From: Mauremys mutica
Taxonomy: Eukaryota; Chordata; Testudines; Geoemydidae
Direction: 5' to 3'
Assembly: GCF_020497125.1 (NCBI RefSeq)
Contig: NC_059079.1
Coordinates: 50,293,114-50,357,113 of the forward strand
Length of the DNA: 64,000 nucleotides
The notes below the pieces were generated by a model, which saw only the letters and a program-made list of their open reading frames with translations, did no database searches and was not told where the DNA came from. Made by a program: the position numbers and the translations under genes. Of this stretch, positions 24,640 through 36,584 are shown piece after piece (position 1 is the first letter of the stretch; every line of letters begins with the position of its first letter).

Positions 24640-25760
24640 TCCCACTCTCTCAATGGACATTAGTCTGTTGTGGTGGGATCCAACTGCTGAATGCCATGTT
24701 CTGCTAAGCAAATTGGGTCTGGGTAGCAACTGATCACTGTTTCTAGCTCTAGTTCTGGGTCACTCCCCAGGTGCCTTATGCCCTTCTTGATCTATGGGAC
24801 CCCATAGTCTGGTTGCCTGGACTTGGAAGTAGTGCCTCAGCCTCCTTAGTCCCCAGTTGCTTAGACACATTCCTCCTAGAGACCACCTGGCTCTGGGAGC
24901 TCTGGTTTTTGTTGAACCGTGCACGGACAATGTGGCAGTAAAGCAAGGAAACAGAATCTTAGCAAAGAATTCTTACACCCACCCACACACTCACTTTATT
25001 CTTAAAAGATACAAGAGAGTTACAGATCTTTGGAAAACAAACTCCTGAATGCAGCTTCCCTCCCTGCCCCCGTCCTCCCCCCCACGTGTGATTTCATCCC
25101 CTTTTGAGAGTCTCTGTATTTAGTCAAGTCCTTTAAGGGAGACTAAGTCTCTCCTGCTGCCTCTTGCTCTAGCCGTGTCTCCTGTTTCTGATGATAAAAT
25201 GGCTCCCTTTGCTTAGAGAAGAACCCCCTTTTTCAAACAGAGAACAGAATCTGTCCTTCTGGTCAGATGGTCAAATTTCAGTTCTCCCAGACTTGTGCTT
25301 AGATCAGGAGTAGTGACTTATTTTTATCGAGGTCTAAATTTCTTGGTCAAGGTATAGTAAAGGTCCAGACTCCAGAGAAAATAATAACAAAATTGATAAC
25401 AATAAGTAAATAAAAAGATTTTGGGATTTGTTGTAAAACATCTGGTGGTCAGGATTTTGACTATCTCAGGTAATTCCAGTCACCTTGACTGCTGCTTACA
25501 GAAACTCCATTTTTCAGGCAAGGTTCAATGTTGATAGCTCTCAATTGCTCTGTCACAGCTTTCCAGATAGTCTCCCCAATACATGTTAAATTCCTGCTAC
25601 AATATGAATGACCTAATCCACAACTGTTCCAATTATAACTAGTGTTCATAAAGCTGAATGGAGTTCAGAACTGGACAGAGACATATCCCCAAAACTCTCA
25701 CATTGTCTTTCATTCACAGAACAGTTGGGAGAGGAGATATCTGAAAAAAGCAAAGTAAAA
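24640..25760 (-). other. Unclassified block, possibly LTR-derived
   Basis: Composition is mixed and C-rich. An AATAAAG signal lies on the minus strand (plus 24994-25000), like the possible LTRs at 22632 and 37925. I could not define termini or a duplication, and no open frame is convincing. Confidence 0.25.
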
Positions 25761-26950
25761 TTATTGACTTGAATGGTTACATTGAAAATGGTTCATTATT
25801 GTGCAGCATAGGTTACTAACTTTCCCCCATTCCATTTGTATCCATTTTTCAGTGAAAGCATGACACAAAACACTAATTAAGGAGACCTAAACAGCTGATA
25901 TTGAGTGACTCCTTGGGGAGACCTCTCTGATGAGGCACACTACAACACAGAAATCTGAAAATGCCACTAATGTTCATATTGACATGAAAGAGAATGAGAA
26001 ATTAGCACTGGTGGATTTGGTTCTTTGCTTTTCTTTGTCACGTTGACTGAGCGGTAGTGATACTTATTGTGACTGCTTTATAGGGTTTTAGTATCATTAC
26101 TGCTATTTGTCCTCCCCACTTCTACAAGATATCTGATTTTTGTTAGGAGGATCAATTTCACAACTAATTTATCAATATCAATGTCACTCTATGTGATTTT
26201 TTTTTCACTCCTAATATTTATGTGAGCACTGGAATAGAGATTGTAAGACAATGGATAGAAAACAAGATATGCTGTATGTGTTGGTGTAACAAGCACTTTT
26301 GGTGTTTTGGGGGCTAGAACCAATGACCATTTAAAACAATCAAACTCTTTCCATTGACTTCAGTGGGATATAATTCTGTCCTTTATCATGTCTGCTGCTA
26401 TACATGTCAAAAATGTCAAAACTGGGTACCTGACGTTAGACTCACAAATCCATATTAAGGCTCGAAAATTAAAGGTGTCCCAAGTTGGGTGGAGTCACCC
26501 AAAATCAATGGCCACTTTAAAAAATGGCCTCAATCACTAATTTGTTTCCAGCTTTTATTTTTCTCATTTTGGTTTAGACCCCTTTTTGCTGTAAAATTGT
26601 TTTATTTTTAAGCATTATTTTACCTGAATTTAGCCAAACTGCTTAGTGGAGGGTCAAAGATACGAAATGACACTACTTGACTTCCTTTTACTTACACATG
26701 CACACACACAATTATTTCCTTTTTTTAAAATATTACATTGATTTAGCATGTGGGTGATCATAGCTCAAGGATAATTTGATTTGAATGCAGACTCTACCAT
26801 TATCTGAACTTTAGGATCCCTGAATGAATGCTAATAAATCTTCATTATGACATGTCACTGTTAAGATTTTTTTGTTATTTAATCGTAACTAAGTTTCTTT
26901 GATAAACTGGTTGAATTCAGGAGGAATGGACAAAAGGCTAGGAAATTATT
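25761..26950. other. Unassigned non-coding DNA
   Basis: No gene recognised. A short piece near 26340-26375 (TTCCATTGACTTCAGTGGGA) belongs to the old palindromic repeat group. Confidence 0.4.
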
Positions 26951-26954
26951 AATA

Positions 26955-27150
26955 TCTTGTTCTAATTCAGACTCCACCACTGGTCCCTTGGGCAAGTCAC
27001 ACGGCCTTTATCTCAGTTTTCTCCATCTGTGAAATGGGAATAATGTTGCTTATTCACCTACTTCAAAAGAGTATTGCAAAGATAAATTAGTTAATATCAA
27101 TTCAGGGGTTTGCACATGTAAAGTGTTATGTAAATACTATGTAGTATTAT
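26955..27150 (+). mobile_element. MIR-type SINE
   Basis: The core reads GACTCCACCACTGG, GGGCAAGTCACACGGCCTTT, CTCAGTTTTCTCCATCTGTG, AAATGGGAATAATG, in the correct MIR order. A tail with GTAAAGTGTTATGTAAATAC follows. Confidence 0.75.
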
Positions 27151-27204
27151 CAAAGAGTGATGTATATCTAATTATTTTACAAAATAAAATCTATCTAATC
27201 CCTG

Positions 27205-27370
27205 GACTGATCTTCTTGGCAAATCACTTAACCTTTCTTTAGCAGTTTCCCCATTTGAAAAATGTTGATAATATCTCTCTCACTGGGGTAAGATATCTAT
27301 CTCACAGAGGTATTATGAGGATTAGTTAAGTTAATGCTTATAGTGCTTTGAAGAGCTATTAAAGTGCTAA
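27205..27370 (+). mobile_element. MIR-type SINE, partial
   Basis: GGCAAATCACTTAACCTTTC, CAGTTTCCCCATTTGAAAAA, TATCTCACAGAGGTATTATG and AGTGCTTTGAAGAGCTATTA follow the MIR core and 3' order. It lies about 60 bp downstream of another MIR, so the two are independent insertions or one duplicated copy. Confidence 0.7.
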
Positions 27371-27646
27371 TTATTAATTAATAATAATGTTATGAATGCA
27401 CTCACTATTACATCAATGAGATCTTTCATACAAGAGTGTATTTCTGTTTCTCTTGCACCTGGCCATGTGTTGGAGTGAGAGTATCCAAAATGAAAACAGA
27501 AAGAGAATTAACAACGGAGTGAGTTGTTTTACACAGTGCAGGCATTCTAAAGAGTGATTTCACATGCATCCTATTTTTGTTAACCTGTCCTCTCTCCCCG
27601 CACCTTGCCCATTTGTTTCTCATCCTTCTCTTTCATCTCTTCCCTG

Positions 27647-27943
27647 AGCTTGTCTTCACTACCGGGGTAAGTTGGCCTAAATTATGCCACTCCAGCCACA
27701 TGAATAACGTAGCTGGAGTTGACATAGCCTAGGTCGACTTACCCGGGTGTCTTCACTTTACTGCATCAATGGGAGATACTCTCTGGGCGACTTATCTTAC
27801 TCTTCTCAGGGAGCTGGAGTACTGGAGTTGACCAGAGAGCGCTCTGCCATCAATTTAGTGGGTCTTCACTAGACCCACTAAATCGACACCTGCTGCGCCA
27901 ACTGCAGCAGCGTGGATCTCCCCGGTAGTGAAGACAAGCCCTA
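27647..27943. mobile_element. MITE with 19-20 bp terminal inverted repeats
   Basis: The ends GCTTGTCTTCACTACCGGG (from 27648) and CCCGGTAGTGAAGACAAGC (to 27939) are exact complements. Inner complementary words include GTCTTCACTAGACCCACTAAA next to TTTAGTGGGTC. It is non-coding and belongs to the same broad 'gtctacact/gtcttcact' group as 13394 and 19752. I could not see an 8-bp duplication. Confidence 0.75.
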
Positions 27944-28439
27944 TGTTTAGTTTTTACGCTCTTTGAGGCAGAAGTGGCCATTTACTCTGTTTGTTCCATG
28001 TCTAACATAATGGGGTCACAGTCTGCTGGTACCAAAATATACATTTTAAATAATAATTTGGCTAATTACAATAATAATAGAAGGAAGTTTGGACCTCTCT
28101 GCTTTTCTAGATTTTTTCTGTAAATACTGGTGTTAAGTTGTGGTTTCTTTCTGACAATTTTGAACACATACATTTCTATTGTTCTTAGGAACATTTCTTT
28201 TTGGACTGTCTGGTCCCTTTTTATGTCTCCATAGCCCTGTTTCTGCAGACACAGCCAGCTCATATGCCTGCTTTCATATGCGCACAACTCCTTGCTTTTT
28301 CCTTTCCAGGAACGTCAGACATGACCTAGACTTATGGAAGAGCAGTGCTGAATGGGATAGGAGATAGAAAGAGAACAACATAAAACAACTGTTTCCATTT
28401 GTGTCATGGCCTGAAATAGGAAAGGTCAGCCTGGAAAAG

Positions 28440-28800
28440 TGAAATCAGGGTCCTGTTCTGCAATGCACTAGGCACTCATAAGGAAAAAAGAAGGCCCCTG
28501 CCCCAAGGTGTTTATAATCTATTTGTAAGACAAGAGACAACAACAAACAGATTGGGGGACTAAAGACTATAGTTACCAGAGTCCCAATTTTGCAGGGACA
28601 GTCTCGATATTCAGGACTTTGACTTATATGGGTGCCTATTATCCTCCACCCCCATCCTGACTTTTCACACTTGCTATCCGGTCACCCTATAATAATGAAA
28701 CAGCTCCGGTTTGCATAGTCAGCAGTGATTATATGATCCTAGTGGCCTAGCCATTGTCAAGCATCATAGAGACACCACAGCAGTCATGAGGTTTAAGGCA
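28440..28800 (-). mobile_element. L2-like LINE tail, minus strand, interrupted by a MITE
   Basis: The plus strand reads GCACTAGGCACTCATAAGGA, GCCCCTGCCCCAAGGTGTTT, ATAATCTATTTGTAAGACAAG and AGACAACAACAAACAG, the reverse of the L2-like 3' end. After an inserted element (28570-28689) it resumes with CAGTGATTATATG, GTGGCCTAGCCATTGTCAAG and TCATGAGG. A similar minus-strand copy lies at 48885-49080. Confidence 0.6.
28570..28689. mobile_element. hAT-like MITE related to 9204-9327
   Basis: It begins TAGTTACCAGAGTCCCAATTT and ends TATCCGGTCACCCTA, with TATGGGTGCCTATTATCCTC between. This is the 9204 element in reverse orientation and more diverged. I see no intact 8-bp duplication. It splits an L2-like LINE tail. 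Confidence 0.65.
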
Positions 28801-28914
28801 AGGGACCTGTTTGAGACATTTGTTAGTTTAGTGAAACATGTTTGCCCATTGTTATTAGTGCTCCCCAACCATTCTCTATTGACAGTCTCTGGATGGAGCA
28901 AGGGATTCTCTCTC

Positions 28915-29150
28915 TTCTGAGCAGTATGGTCTAGTAGAGAGAATACTGGCCTGGTACTCAGGAGACCTGGTTTCTATTCTTGGCTCTGCCATTGGCCTGC
29001 TGAGTTACCGTGGGCAACTCATGTCATTTGTCTGTACCTCCGTTTCCCCATCTGTAAAATGGGGATAATGATACTGATAGCCTTTGTAAAGCAGTTTGAG
29101 GCCTATTGATGAAAACTGTATGTAAGAGATAGGTATTATGTTTTATTCCT
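28915..29150 (+). mobile_element. MIR-type SINE, nearly full length
   Basis: It starts GTATGGTCTAGTAGAGAGAA, runs through ACTCAGGAGACCTGG, GGCTCTGCCATTGGCCTGCT, CCGTTTCCCCATCTGTAAAA and TGGGGATAATGATA, and ends with GTAAAGCAGTTTGAGG. The order matches a MIR, including the tRNA-derived head. Confidence 0.75.
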
Positions 29151-29505
29151 TTTGAGTCACTGAATAGAATTTCTTCAACAACTTATTTTGAACACTAAGT
29201 CCTTTTTAATTAATTTTAACGTAACTAGACGCTCTCTAGAATTCTGATTTGATTTTGTGAGGCCAACAAACATACTGCAACTCTAACAAGTAAAAGTCAA
29301 CCTGCATAATTTCTGTATCAGTAAAACACACACCTTTAATCTCCCCCTGAGCTCCCTTCTTTACACTTGCTCCACTTCATTTGTAGTCAGATTCAGCAGC
29401 ATTGTGGGAATTACTAGATTTTTCATCCCAGATAAAGTACATTTTAAAGAAGATTAAAAACAATTCCCTTTTTGTAAAGTGTTATTAAAATGACACTATT
29501 TAAAA

Positions 29506-29861
29506 CAGGGCTGCCCAGAGGATTCAGGGGGTCTGGAGTCTTCAGCGGTGAGGGGCCCCCGCTGCCGAATTGCCGCCGAAGACCCGCCCCGGGACCCGCT
29601 GCTGAAGTGCCGGAAGGACCTCTCGCCTCGGGTCTTTGGGGCATTTCAGCGGCGGGTCCCGGAGCAGAAGGACCCCCCGCTGCTGAATTGCCGCCGACGA
29701 ACCAGAGTGGAAGAAGCTCCGGGGGCCTGGGCCCCGTGAGAGTTTTCCGGGCCCCCTGGAGCGAGTGAAGGATCCCGCTCCATGGGCCCCAAAAAACTCT
29801 CGTGGGGGCCCCTGCGAGGCCTGGGGCAAATTGCCCCATTTCCCCCCCCCGGGCGGCCCTG
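29506..29861. mobile_element. GC-rich hAT-like element, 356 bp, with perfect 8-bp target duplication
   Basis: The ends CAGGGCTGCCC and GGGCGGCCCTG are near-complementary. The flanks are a perfect ATTTAAAA duplication (29498-29505 and 29862-29869). The interior is strongly GC-rich with iterated words such as GAATTGCCGCCGAAGACCCG and GGGACCCGC, present in both orientations. Overlapping open frames on both strands are a by-product of low stop-codon density. The larger relative at 50977-51543 has the same ends and interior. Confidence 0.85.
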
Positions 29862-30149
29862 ATTTAAAAACATACTAGTAGTTAATTTTTTTTTAAAAAG
29901 TTAGTTTCTCAATTACATTGAGACTTCTTACACCACTCCAGCACTGTAAAAAAGAGTCTTTAAAAGTGTGTTCAAAGAGTGTCATTTACACCCACTATAA
30001 GGTTCCTTTGTGCTGCCAGAGTAATGTAAAGGGGCCTTAGTGTAAGTTATACATTAGCTTGTCCAATTTAGGGTTTTTTGTTTAAATAAAGGTGCTATCT
30101 TTTCAGATTTTTCTGTTACCATAAAAATTGTATTCCTGTTGATTGTAAT

Positions 30150-30245
30150 TCCTCTAGAACAGGGCTTGTCTCTTACCTATGTTTATACAGCACCTAGCAT
30201 AAAGGGGCCCTGAAGCACTTGGGCACTATCATCCTATAATTTAAC
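30150..30245 (+). mobile_element. L2-like LINE tail fragment
   Basis: ACAGGGCTTGTCTCTTACCT, then GTTTATACAGCACCTAGCAT and GGGGCCCTGA match the terminal segment of the L2-like copies in this window. Confidence 0.55.
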
Positions 30246-30604
30246 TACTAATTTGGTTTCTGTTTACATACCTACGGTTCTGCCATTTGTCATATTTTAC
30301 ATACGACTATACATTTCCACACAGAAAAATTAAAAGTGATAAGGTTTATTTCAATGCCCTCCAGCACACAGTCCCTTGCTCCCAAATACCTTCATCGTTC
30401 TTCATGACCCTCAGTTCTCTGCACCTTCCTAGATTCCAGAGGCGCTGAGGAAGGAGAATCCACATTTTGGGGAAGAAAATGAAATATTTCTCTGCCATGT
30501 TTGAAAAAAAAAATACACACACAACCAAAGCAGGTGGTTGAAGCTGCTCAGAGGTTCAGAATGTCAGAATAAATCCTAGGGACTAGGAGCCGCATTAATG
30601 GGGA

Positions 30605-30653
30605 GGGAGGGTGTGTGTGTGTGTGTGTGAGTGTGTGAGAGAGAGAGAGAGAT
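30605..30653. repeat. Compound (GT)n(GA)n microsatellite
   Basis: A GT run with a few GA interruptions is followed by a GAGAGAGA tract. Confidence 0.9.
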
Positions 30654-31199
30654 TACACATGCACATCCATGTGTAATCTGACAAGGGAAGGATACTTTAA
30701 AAATAAGCCTTCAATACAAATGTAATATCCTTTTTAGAAACACGTTTTATATTTTATGACAAGGATGGGTGAACTTTACTCTGTATGGCTCAGAAAACTG
30801 GTTACAAAGGCTCTCTTTTGTAGATCACTGTTGTTTTTAGAAGACCAGCTGAAATTAGTCACCACAATGTTCTTTTACATCTTCCTCTAAATTATCCATT
30901 GCTGGTCACTGTCAGGTAGAAGATATTGGGCTAGGTATCCCACTGCTGTAATGTGGTAGGACATTCCCTGTGTTGCTACATTGCTTTGAGTTGGTTGTCT
31001 CACACTACAACATGTAGGGGGCAGTATTCCTTTATGCATGGCATCCTTGATAGCTGCCTCAATTGGAAGGCCAGTGATTGACGGGTCATGTAAATGGATC
31101 ATCGAGGTGGCCTGCTAGGGTCAGATGTAAGGCACAATGGTGTGGAGGTGGGTAGAAAATGTCTAGTTTCCAATGTTGTCAGTCTAACAGCTTTTACAA

Positions 31200-31440
31200 A
31201 ATAGGGGAGGCAGTGTGGCATAGAGAGGAGAGAGCACTGGAACTAGACACAGGAGACTTTTGTTTTCTTCTCAACTTTGCTGTTCGGTTGCTGGGTGGCC
31301 ATGGAAAGTCACTTCATCTATCTCTGCCTCAGTTTTCCCCATATGTAAAATAGGGCAATGATACTAGCCTCCTTTCAAAAGTGCTTTGAGGTCTACTGAT
31401 TAAAGAGCTATATAGGAGAGAGGTATGATTATACATAGTA
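31200..31440 (+). mobile_element. MIR-type SINE, nearly full length
   Basis: AGGCAGTGTGGCATAGAGAG, CACAGGAGACTTTTG, GGAAAGTCACTTCATCTATC, TCTGCCTCAGTTTTCCCCAT and AAAATAGGGCAATGATA follow the MIR order. The tail is AGTGCTTTGAGGTCTACTGA. Confidence 0.75.
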
Positions 31441-33590
31441 GAAATTGACTCCAGAGGTTTGTTTTTGTTTTTAAAAAGCAGGAAGGAAGAAATTATTATG
31501 TTTATGGTGATAGTGTGAGCAGCCTTTTAAAAAATACACACTGACTTGCTAAGAAATGAAACTGTGAAACATGTTTCTATGTGTGCAATGTAACATTTTC
31601 AATAAATACAATAAAGACCATCAGCTTCTCATTGCTGCATAAGGCAAGAGTATCACAGTAATAGGAAGAACATCATTTGTCTCAGAGAACATATCCTGCG
31701 TGATTATCTGGAGGTTTCATTTCTACCTTGCCTAGTTCTTATTAAATCCTGTATAATTTCAGTAGCACTGGTTTTACTGCTATAAAGTGTCAGCATTTCC
31801 TCTGTAAACTCCATTTTAATGGGAATATAGCTCATCTGCAAAAATTGTGTTCTAAGCAGAAAATTGGCACATACAGGATCACGTTCAGGAGCAATGGCAG
31901 TGAAGGAGAAATACTGATTTTTTAAAATCACCTGTCTCTCTTAAAAACACAGATGCCAAGAATATTAGGTCAATGTTTAAAGATTTGTTAAGTATCATTT
32001 GAAGATGACCAGGCCCATAAGAAACGTTTTATAGAGATTATTTAGGGGAAAAAAGCATCTGCTGGATAGAACTGTATAGAACTTCAGTATAGGGTGGAAA
32101 CCAGTAGGAAAGAAGTAATAGACAGTGGAGGAAAAAAACCAAAAAAAAAAAAACAACAGCAGCAGGGTGGAAGAAAGGAGAACATTTAACAACAGAATAA
32201 ATACAGTGTCCCTGATCCTCAGCTGCAGCAGGGAATCTCACAGCACAACTCAGGGTGAGCAAGCTGGGGGCAGTTGGGGACTCTTCTAACTGGTACAGCA
32301 GGGAGCCAACCCCCCATCATTATAGTCCACCTTAACTCCTCCTACCAGCGGGGGTAGTCGGTAAGGTCCGGGCAAGAAAATTGCTGGCGGGATCTGGATG
32401 AAAAGTGGGGGAGCTGGTGGAAGCTGGAATTTGAGGGCCTCCGCAGTGGATCTGCAGGAGAGACATAAACGGAAAAGGAGTAGGGGGCTGAAAAAAAGCA
32501 CTCACCCCCCCCCAGTGAATTGTGGGGGTTTTCATCTGCACTGCACATTTTATCAACCAGGTTAGTCCCAGACATCTAATAATAAAGTTGTGGCCTGATT
32601 AAACCCATACCTAATGTCTCCTGTCATTCTTTCGGCCTAGCCAGACAATGCAGATTCTGGTTTAACAGTCTCACTAAATATAGCCCTTGGGTTATCTATG
32701 GCTAGGTAATGTCAAAGATGTGATGCAAACAAGCAAAAGCAAGAAAGTTAAAAGATAGGGCTGTTGTCACTCAGTCTTTGCATTGCCTCAGTGGGTGCAT
32801 GCGTTGCCGGTGTCCAATCAGTGCATTGCACTGGGAACATTTTGTCCTCAGAATATTTTGCAACAACCACCTGCTCACAGTTTGTCTTTTACTCATCATT
32901 TGTAACTCTTCCAAAATATTTTCTGTGCATAGCCTTAGGCACAAAATCAGCTGCCTGAGAAATAAGTGCCTTGGTTGTAAATTTAGTGGTTTCTTCAGCA
33001 CAAACTCTTCTTTAAAATGTCACTGTTAAACAGCTTTCCTGTGATTTGTAGATACTGTTGTGTCACCATGCCAACTGATTGGCAAAATGGGGGAAGGGCA
33101 AACAAAGTCATTTCTGCACAGTGAAATATCTTATGGAGAAAAGGAATTGACTATTATGGGAAAAATAATTCCCTACCTTGAAAGCTCTCTCCGAGAGTGG
33201 GATGGAAGAAAGAAAGACTTTTATTTCAAAAGAAAATCTGATTGTGAATGTCACCAGCATGAAAAAGGTTGAACAGGTCAGAAGTTAGGATTTTTTTTTT
33301 CTTTCTGGAAATAGCTTCGGGAGAATAAACCAGTATTGGCTCCTGTGATTATTGTTATTAACTGTGTTTTTACAGCTTGGTATTTTGATAAAAATGCATA
33401 GAATTACCAAGCAAACACCTGCTTTAGTTTCCAATTTTCTGGATTGGTGGAGACCAGTGTTTTATTTTTGTGGGAGGATGTAGGAGGAATAAAACAAAGA
33501 TCTTAATGGCACAAACTTTTTTTATATTAGAGTAGTGCTTAGAGGCCCCAATAAGGGTCCCAAAGTGTAAGGCACTGTATCGCATCTCTC
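31441..33590. other. Unassigned non-coding DNA
   Basis: No gene recognised. A minus-strand frame at 32771-33001 has SKRQTVSRWLLQNI, faintly like a tyrosine-recombinase retroelement segment, but this is too weak to call. Runs of A (near 32140) and C (near 32508) are present. Confidence 0.4.
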
Positions 33591-33599
33591 TATGGCATA

Positions 33600-34215
33600 T
33601 GGCATATTGCCGATATGACTGTGAGACACATTATGTCACACTCTATCTTTGGAGACAATATAGTATTACATTGATGAGTGATTTATGCATTATTGTATTC
33701 TATGCCACAGGGAGGGTTACGACAGCTTCTACAGGAACTAAAAACAGTGGGAGGTAATTAAGGTGAATCACTGAGATTAAGGAATCTACAGAGGTACAGC
33801 CTCCTGGAGTGGTTTGCATAGACTTTTTCAAGATGGGTTTTCTAAAGACTAGGAGACAAAGAAAGGACTATTGGTATTGGTATAAAAGGATGAGTGGGAA
33901 CTGACACAGGGCCTTCCTGCTAACCTAGCAAACGGAGAGGACCTTCTGTCCAATGGGACCCCCAACCCTTGCAGAAGGGGACTTTGACCTACAAAGACTC
34001 CATAAAACTGATAGGTGAGCTGTGGTAAGCTTTTAGCATTCGTATAGGAACTTTTTTTGTTGCTTTTACTATGCTTTCTTTGGCATTCGTTTACCTTAAG
34101 AATAAAGATGCTTGCTTAGTAAGAGTTTTATTGTAATTGCTGGCACTATACTGGTCAGAGACCTCCGAGAGATAGCAAAGCGTAGGCGCTGGCCTTTAAG
34201 CAGACTGGATAGCTG
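33600..34215 (+). mobile_element. Possible solo LTR, plus strand (tentative)
   Basis: A TATAAAAGG box (33881-33889) is followed about 210 bp later by AATAAAG (34101-34107) and then a GT/T-rich stretch. This is the order of signals expected in a retroviral or retrotransposon LTR. There is no internal retroviral reading frame and I could not find terminal TG...CA with a duplication. An unrelated promoter-like arrangement remains possible. Confidence 0.4.
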
Positions 34216-34289
34216 GGAATATCACAGTGTAAGGCAGGGACCTGTGCAGCCTTAAAACAAGTAAATAGGGAGAGGACAAAGCTAACAAA

Positions 34290-34395
34290 CACTTCTGGTT
34301 AGTATATGTAGAAATCTCAGCACACCACCGCAGCCTAGCCATTGTCCGAAGCCCCATTGACAATGGCACTAAAGCAAACAGTTTAATGTATTTAG
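34290..34395 (-). mobile_element. L2-like LINE tail fragment, minus strand
   Basis: GTAGAAATCTCAGCACACCA then CCGCAGCCTAGCCATTGTC match the reversed segment upstream of the L2-like 3' end. An (AAT)n tract follows at about 34400. Confidence 0.45.
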
Positions 34396-34419
34396 TCAAT
34401 AATAATAATAATAATTAAT

Positions 34420-35790
34420 AAAACAGAAAAATATACAGAGGAGGGAACACATTCCTTCATTAGGAAGGTATTGAACATGGATCATGGAATGAGCTGAAAG
34501 TGCTCACCCTCCTCCAAGCAATTAACTGGCTTCTCCTTTACAAATTGGGCACTGGGAAAACTGTATCTAGTTCTTCTCTCCATTCAAGATAGAACTTCCA
34601 CTGAAGTGTAATGGAGGTCAACATTTGCTCCACTCTGACAATTGTGATTTAAGGGAGCACAGAGGAATGCACTGAAGGGTTCCTGATTTTAGAATTCTGC
34701 TCTGGGCTAATAATATCACGCTGCCTTCTAGTCTGGAGGAAAATCTCAAAAAATCTACAGATGAGGGAAAACACTGATGAGGCAAAAAGAAAAGATAGAG
34801 GAAGCAGCTTTCCATCTCATTTCTGCAGCAAACACACCACACTCACATACCTGAGTTTTTTTTTTCAGTGCTCATCACAGCTACTGCAGGGTCGTAGGCT
34901 GAAAAAAACCTATGTTCATTTAAAATCCTTTAGCCAGGTAAATCAATTGAGATGCAACATCTCATTTACAATGCTGATTTAGGGCAGCAATTCAGCATCA
35001 GCATTTAGATTACAATATAATCTATCATCATTTTTTACAGTTTTATGTTTTGAATGTCTAACAAAGAAATGCACATAAATATAGCAGGTCATAGCAGGTA
35101 ACACAAACATTCAAATTGCTACTATCTGGTGAAAGAATTGAATACACAGATGGATTTTTGCTACATTAGGCTCATACTGAATTGTATGTTCATTTTGTAA
35201 AAGGAATTTAGAGATAATAAGATTATACACATATACACACAGAACATTAAGATTGTACAAATATGGCGTCTGTTGGATACAGTTTGGCAAATTCCACCAT
35301 TGCCTGGAAATTACATCAACATTATTTAAGGATTCTGATTCTGGCATATGTAGCTGTGCCTTTAATGATTTTTAATCAGTATTTCTATTAATTTTAATGT
35401 GCAAATTTTAATATTTTTTTTAACAGGAAAACTAAAAGGTAGGCTTTTATCCAGTCAATCAACTGAATATTTGAATTTTATTTTCTGCATTCAGTGTTAG
35501 TTGGTTGGCAAACTTTAAAATACAAAATAATTGCAATCAACACTGGGCAGTTTACCACCACAAAGAAAACCAGGCCTGTTAATCAATTTTATAAATGCAC
35601 TATATCTCATTCATTACACTAAATGAAATTGGGGAGCACTGTTAGAACTCCCATTCTTGTTTGTTTTTTGGCCAAGTGTGCTTCTATTAAAATTAAAGTA
35701 CTATTAACTTGCTCACAACCAGAGTGTACTTTTTTTGGCCTAGCTTTCAGAATGGCATGCCATAAATCACAAAAACTTCTTGCCCGTATA
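34420..35790. other. Unassigned non-coding DNA
   Basis: No gene or repeat family recognised. Confidence 0.4.
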
Positions 35791-35794
35791 AAAA

Positions 35795-36245
35795 TCAGAG
35801 ATGTTGGGCTGGAAGGGACAAGAGATCATTAAGTCCAGTCCCCTGCTCTGAAGCAGGACCAAGTAAACCTAGACCATCCCTGACAAGTATATATCCAAAC
35901 TGTTCTTAAAAATCCTCTAATAATGGGGATTCCAGTGCTTGACTACCCATATAGTGGACAAGGAGAAAAATTGATCACTGTCCTCTTTATAACAATCATT
36001 AACATATCTGAAGACTTATCAGACACCACCCCTAGTTCCCATATTTTTTTCCCAAAACTAATCATGCCTAGGTTTTTTAACTTTTCCTCATAGGTCAGGT
36101 TTTCTATTTCTGGTATCATTTTTGTTGCTGTCCTTTGAACTCTATCTGGTTTGTTCACATCTCTCCTTACGTTTGGAGCTGGAGAACTTTACACAGTACT
36201 CCAGCTGAGGCCTCACCAGTGCCAATTAGAGTGGGACAATAAAGT
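35795..36245 (-). mobile_element. CR1 LINE 3' portion, minus strand
   Basis: On the plus strand the 3' end comes first: GGCTGGAAGGGACAAGAGAT, CATTAAGTCCAGTCCCCTGC, then CTGTTCTTAAAAATCCTCTA. The coding part on the minus strand gives PDRVQRTATKMIPEIENLTY EEKLKNLGMISFGKK, the CR1 C-terminal reverse-transcriptase region. It is 5' truncated and inactive. Confidence 0.85.
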
Positions 36246-36584
36246 CTTACATATGCCACTGCTGTTAATACACCACTAGTTATTTCATGTAATGTTTATG
36301 AAACATGCAACAGAAACTCTTATGGCAAAGCAAGATCTGGGGAAATATGGGACTGGTATTAACCCAATTGTATCACTGGACATTTCTAGCAACAAAAAAA
36401 TGTACCAGAGAAACTTAGCAAGATTCTTGAAAAAATTACTCTCTACTCACAGAAGATGTTATCACATGCACACTCAGTGAGCTTCCAACGTTTTCAGTAC
36501 TCTCTTTTCCACTTGGGACCAGAATATCCATAGAATAAACATGTATATCTGTAGAAAGACATACAAGATCCCCATACTCTAAGT

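Noticed and set aside
29444..29873. Five overlapping frames of 63-131 codons on both strands
   Set aside because: They lie inside a 356-bp element with an 8-bp target duplication. Low stop density comes from high GC content, and no domain is visible.
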